The position numbers and the translations under genes were made by a program. Below the pieces are notes generated by a model. That model ran no database searches and was not told where the DNA came from. It saw nothing but the letters and a program-made list of their open reading frames with translations. From positions 1,984,001 to 2,048,000 of the forward strand of contig NZ_AP014936.1 of the NCBI RefSeq assembly GCF_002355415.1: DNA of 64,000 nt. Direction: 5' to 3'. The DNA comes from Sulfurifustis variabilis (GTDB taxonomy: Bacteria > Pseudomonadota > Gammaproteobacteria > Acidiferrobacterales > Sulfurifustaceae). The number at the start of each line of letters is the position of its first letter. The stretch's first letter is position 1. Of this stretch, positions 62,775-64,000 are shown in pieces.

Positions 62775-64000
62775 CTACGTCTCCCGTTCCCCGCGGCCCG
62801 CGCGGCGATCGCGCTCGCGAAGCGCTTTCAGCCGTTCCGCGATGCGCTCCTCGAGTCCGCGCGGAACCGGCCGGTAATAGTGTCTCCGCTCCATGCCGTC
62901 CGGGAAGTAGCGTTCGCCGGCGGCGTACGCGTCCTGCTCGTCGTGCGCATACCGGTATTCCTTGCCGTACCCGAGCTCCTTCATCAGCCGCGTGGGTGCG
63001 TTCCGCAGGTGCAGCGGCACGTCGAGCGAGCCGAGATTCTTCGCGTCGCGCATGGCCTCGCCGAACGCGAGGTAGACGGCGTTGCTCTTGGGGGCGCACG
63101 CGAGGTAGACGATCGCCTGCGCGATCGCAAGCTCGCCCTCGGGGCTTCCCAGCCGCTCCTGGACGTCCCACGCCTTGAGCGCGAGGTCGAGCCCGCGCGG
63201 ATCGGCGTTGCCGATGTCCTCGGAGGCCATGCGCACGACCCGACGGGCGACGTAGAGCGGATCGCAGCCGCCGTCGAGCATGCGCGCGAACCAGTAGAGC
63301 GCGGCATCCGGATCGCTCCCCCGCACCGACTTGTGCAGCGCCGAGATCTGGTCGTAGAAGACCTCGCCGCCCTTGTCGAAGCGCCGCGTCCCGCCCGCCA
63401 CCACCTCCCTTACCCTCGCGGCGGTCAACCCCTCGCCCGCCTCGCTCAGATCGGCGGCCATTTCGAGCAAATTCAGCGCGCGGCGCGCGTCGCCGTCCGC
63501 CGCGCGGGCGAGCAGGTCGAGCGCCTCCGGCTCCGCGCCGAGCTCCCGATCCCCGATACCCTGCACGGGATCGCCCAGCGCACGCTCCAGCACGCCCCGG
63601 ATATCGGTCTCGCTCAACGCCTTGAGGACGTAGACGCGCGCCCGCGAAAGGAGCGCGCTGTTGAGCTCGAACGACGGGTTCTCGGTCGTGGCGCCGATGA
63701 AGACGATCGTGCCGTCCTCGACGTAGGGCAGAAAGCCGTCCTGCTGCGCCTTGTTGAAGCGGTGCACCTCGTCGACGAAGAGCACGGTCCGACGGCCCTC
63801 GGCGCGGACCCGGCGGGCCTCGTCGATCGCGGCGCGGATGTCCTTCACGCCCGCGAAGACCGCCGAGATCGCGATGAAGTGTGCGCCCGACAGCGAGGCG
63901 ATCAGGCGCGCGAGGGTGGTCTTGCCGGTGCCCGGCGGGCCCCAGAGGACCATCGAGTGCAGCGCGTCGGCCTCGATCGCCTGGCGCAGCGGCTTGCCGG
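62775..64000 (-). CDS. rarA: Replication-associated recombination protein A (MgsA/RarA), partial
   Basis: This AAA+ ATPase of the RarA/MgsA/WRNIP1 family acts at stalled replication forks. The Walker A motif [19 protein letters not shown] and Walker [16 protein letters not shown] are intact, with [18 protein letters not shown] as sensor 1 region. The C-terminal part has [20 protein letters not shown] and [15 protein letters not shown]. The N terminus is cut by the window edge: codons before the internal ATG at 63953 read [15 protein letters not shown], as in full-length homologues. Confidence 0.96.
   Translation of the reverse strand, partial: GKPLRQAIEADALHSMVLWGPPGTGKTTLARLIASLSGAHFIAISAVFAGVKDIRAAIDEARRVRAEGRRTVLFVDEVHRFNKAQQDGFLPYVEDGTIVFIGATTENPSFELNSALLSRARVYVLKALSETDIRGVLERALGDPVQGIGDRELGAEPEALDLLARAADGDARRALNLLEMAADLSEAGEGLTAARVREVVAGGTRRFDKGGEVFYDQISALHKSVRGSDPDAALYWFARMLDGGCDPLYVARRVVRMASEDIGNADPRGLDLALKAWDVQERLGSPEGELAIAQAIVYLACAPKSNAVYLAFGEAMRDAKNLGSLDVPLHLRNAPTRLMKELGYGKEYRYAHDEQDAYAAGERYFPDGMERRHYYRPVPRGLEERIAERLKALRERDRRAGRGERET

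Overview
The window is high-GC DNA from a sulfur-oxidising proteobacterium. It carries a complete oxidative (reverse) dissimilatory sulfite reductase cluster of the kind found in chemolithotrophic or phototrophic Gammaproteobacteria and Betaproteobacteria: dsrABEFHCMKLJOPNR, including the dsrEFH and dsrL genes typical of sulfur oxidisers. The surrounding housekeeping genes (cysG, csrA, serS, crcB, rarA) and the RpfC/RpfF pair fit a gammaproteobacterium. An Acidiferrobacterales- or Ectothiorhodospiraceae-like host is my inference, not something I could test.

Region 1 (1-3.1 kb, minus strand) is a small operon divergent from dsrA. It encodes an Fe(II)/2-oxoglutarate dioxygenase, two unrecognised proteins, an orphan Cas6/Cmx6-like protein and a DsrC paralogue that has lost both catalytic cysteines. 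It ends in a good terminator, followed by the first 17 codons of a probable sulfurtransferase cut by the window edge. Region 2 (3.6-16.4 kb, plus) is the dsr cluster. Region 3 (16.5-20.2 kb) has a NarX/NarL-type two-component system with four clustered cysteines in its GAF domain, then convergent cysG, which makes the siroheme that DsrAB needs. Region 4 (20.5-26.5 kb) holds a Lys/Arg-rich unknown protein, a CysB-like LysR regulator, csrA, and a DSF quorum-sensing pair (RpfC-like hybrid kinase, RpfF-like synthase) in convergent arrangement.

Region 5 (26.7-27.05 kb) is a tRNA-Ser(UGA) gene preceded by a duplicated 5' half-tRNA. The half-tRNA is interrupted in the anticodon loop by a 75-nt module of four consecutive perfect hairpins. 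Region 6 (27.1-32.1 kb, minus) is a poly-N-acetylglucosamine operon, pgaA-pgaB-pgaC/D, with a natural PgaC-PgaD fusion and a near-consensus sigma-54 promoter. Region 7 (32.2-59.9 kb, minus) is the most unusual part. It has a TolQ/ExbD/ExbD motor, an AgmX/PglI-type TonB-like protein, TPR lipoproteins and TPR periplasmic proteins, followed by a giant (about 4,000 residue) DUF11-repeat surface protein and a 1,700-residue protein with three OmpA domains and a predicted C-terminal outer-membrane barrel. Together they look like an energised, Agl/Glt-like envelope machine tied to a giant adhesin and to exopolysaccharide export.

Region 8 (60.3-64 kb, minus) is housekeeping: rarA (cut by the window edge), a Sel1-repeat protein, crcB, a DUF190 protein and serS. 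No CRISPR array, insertion sequence, phage gene or rRNA was seen.
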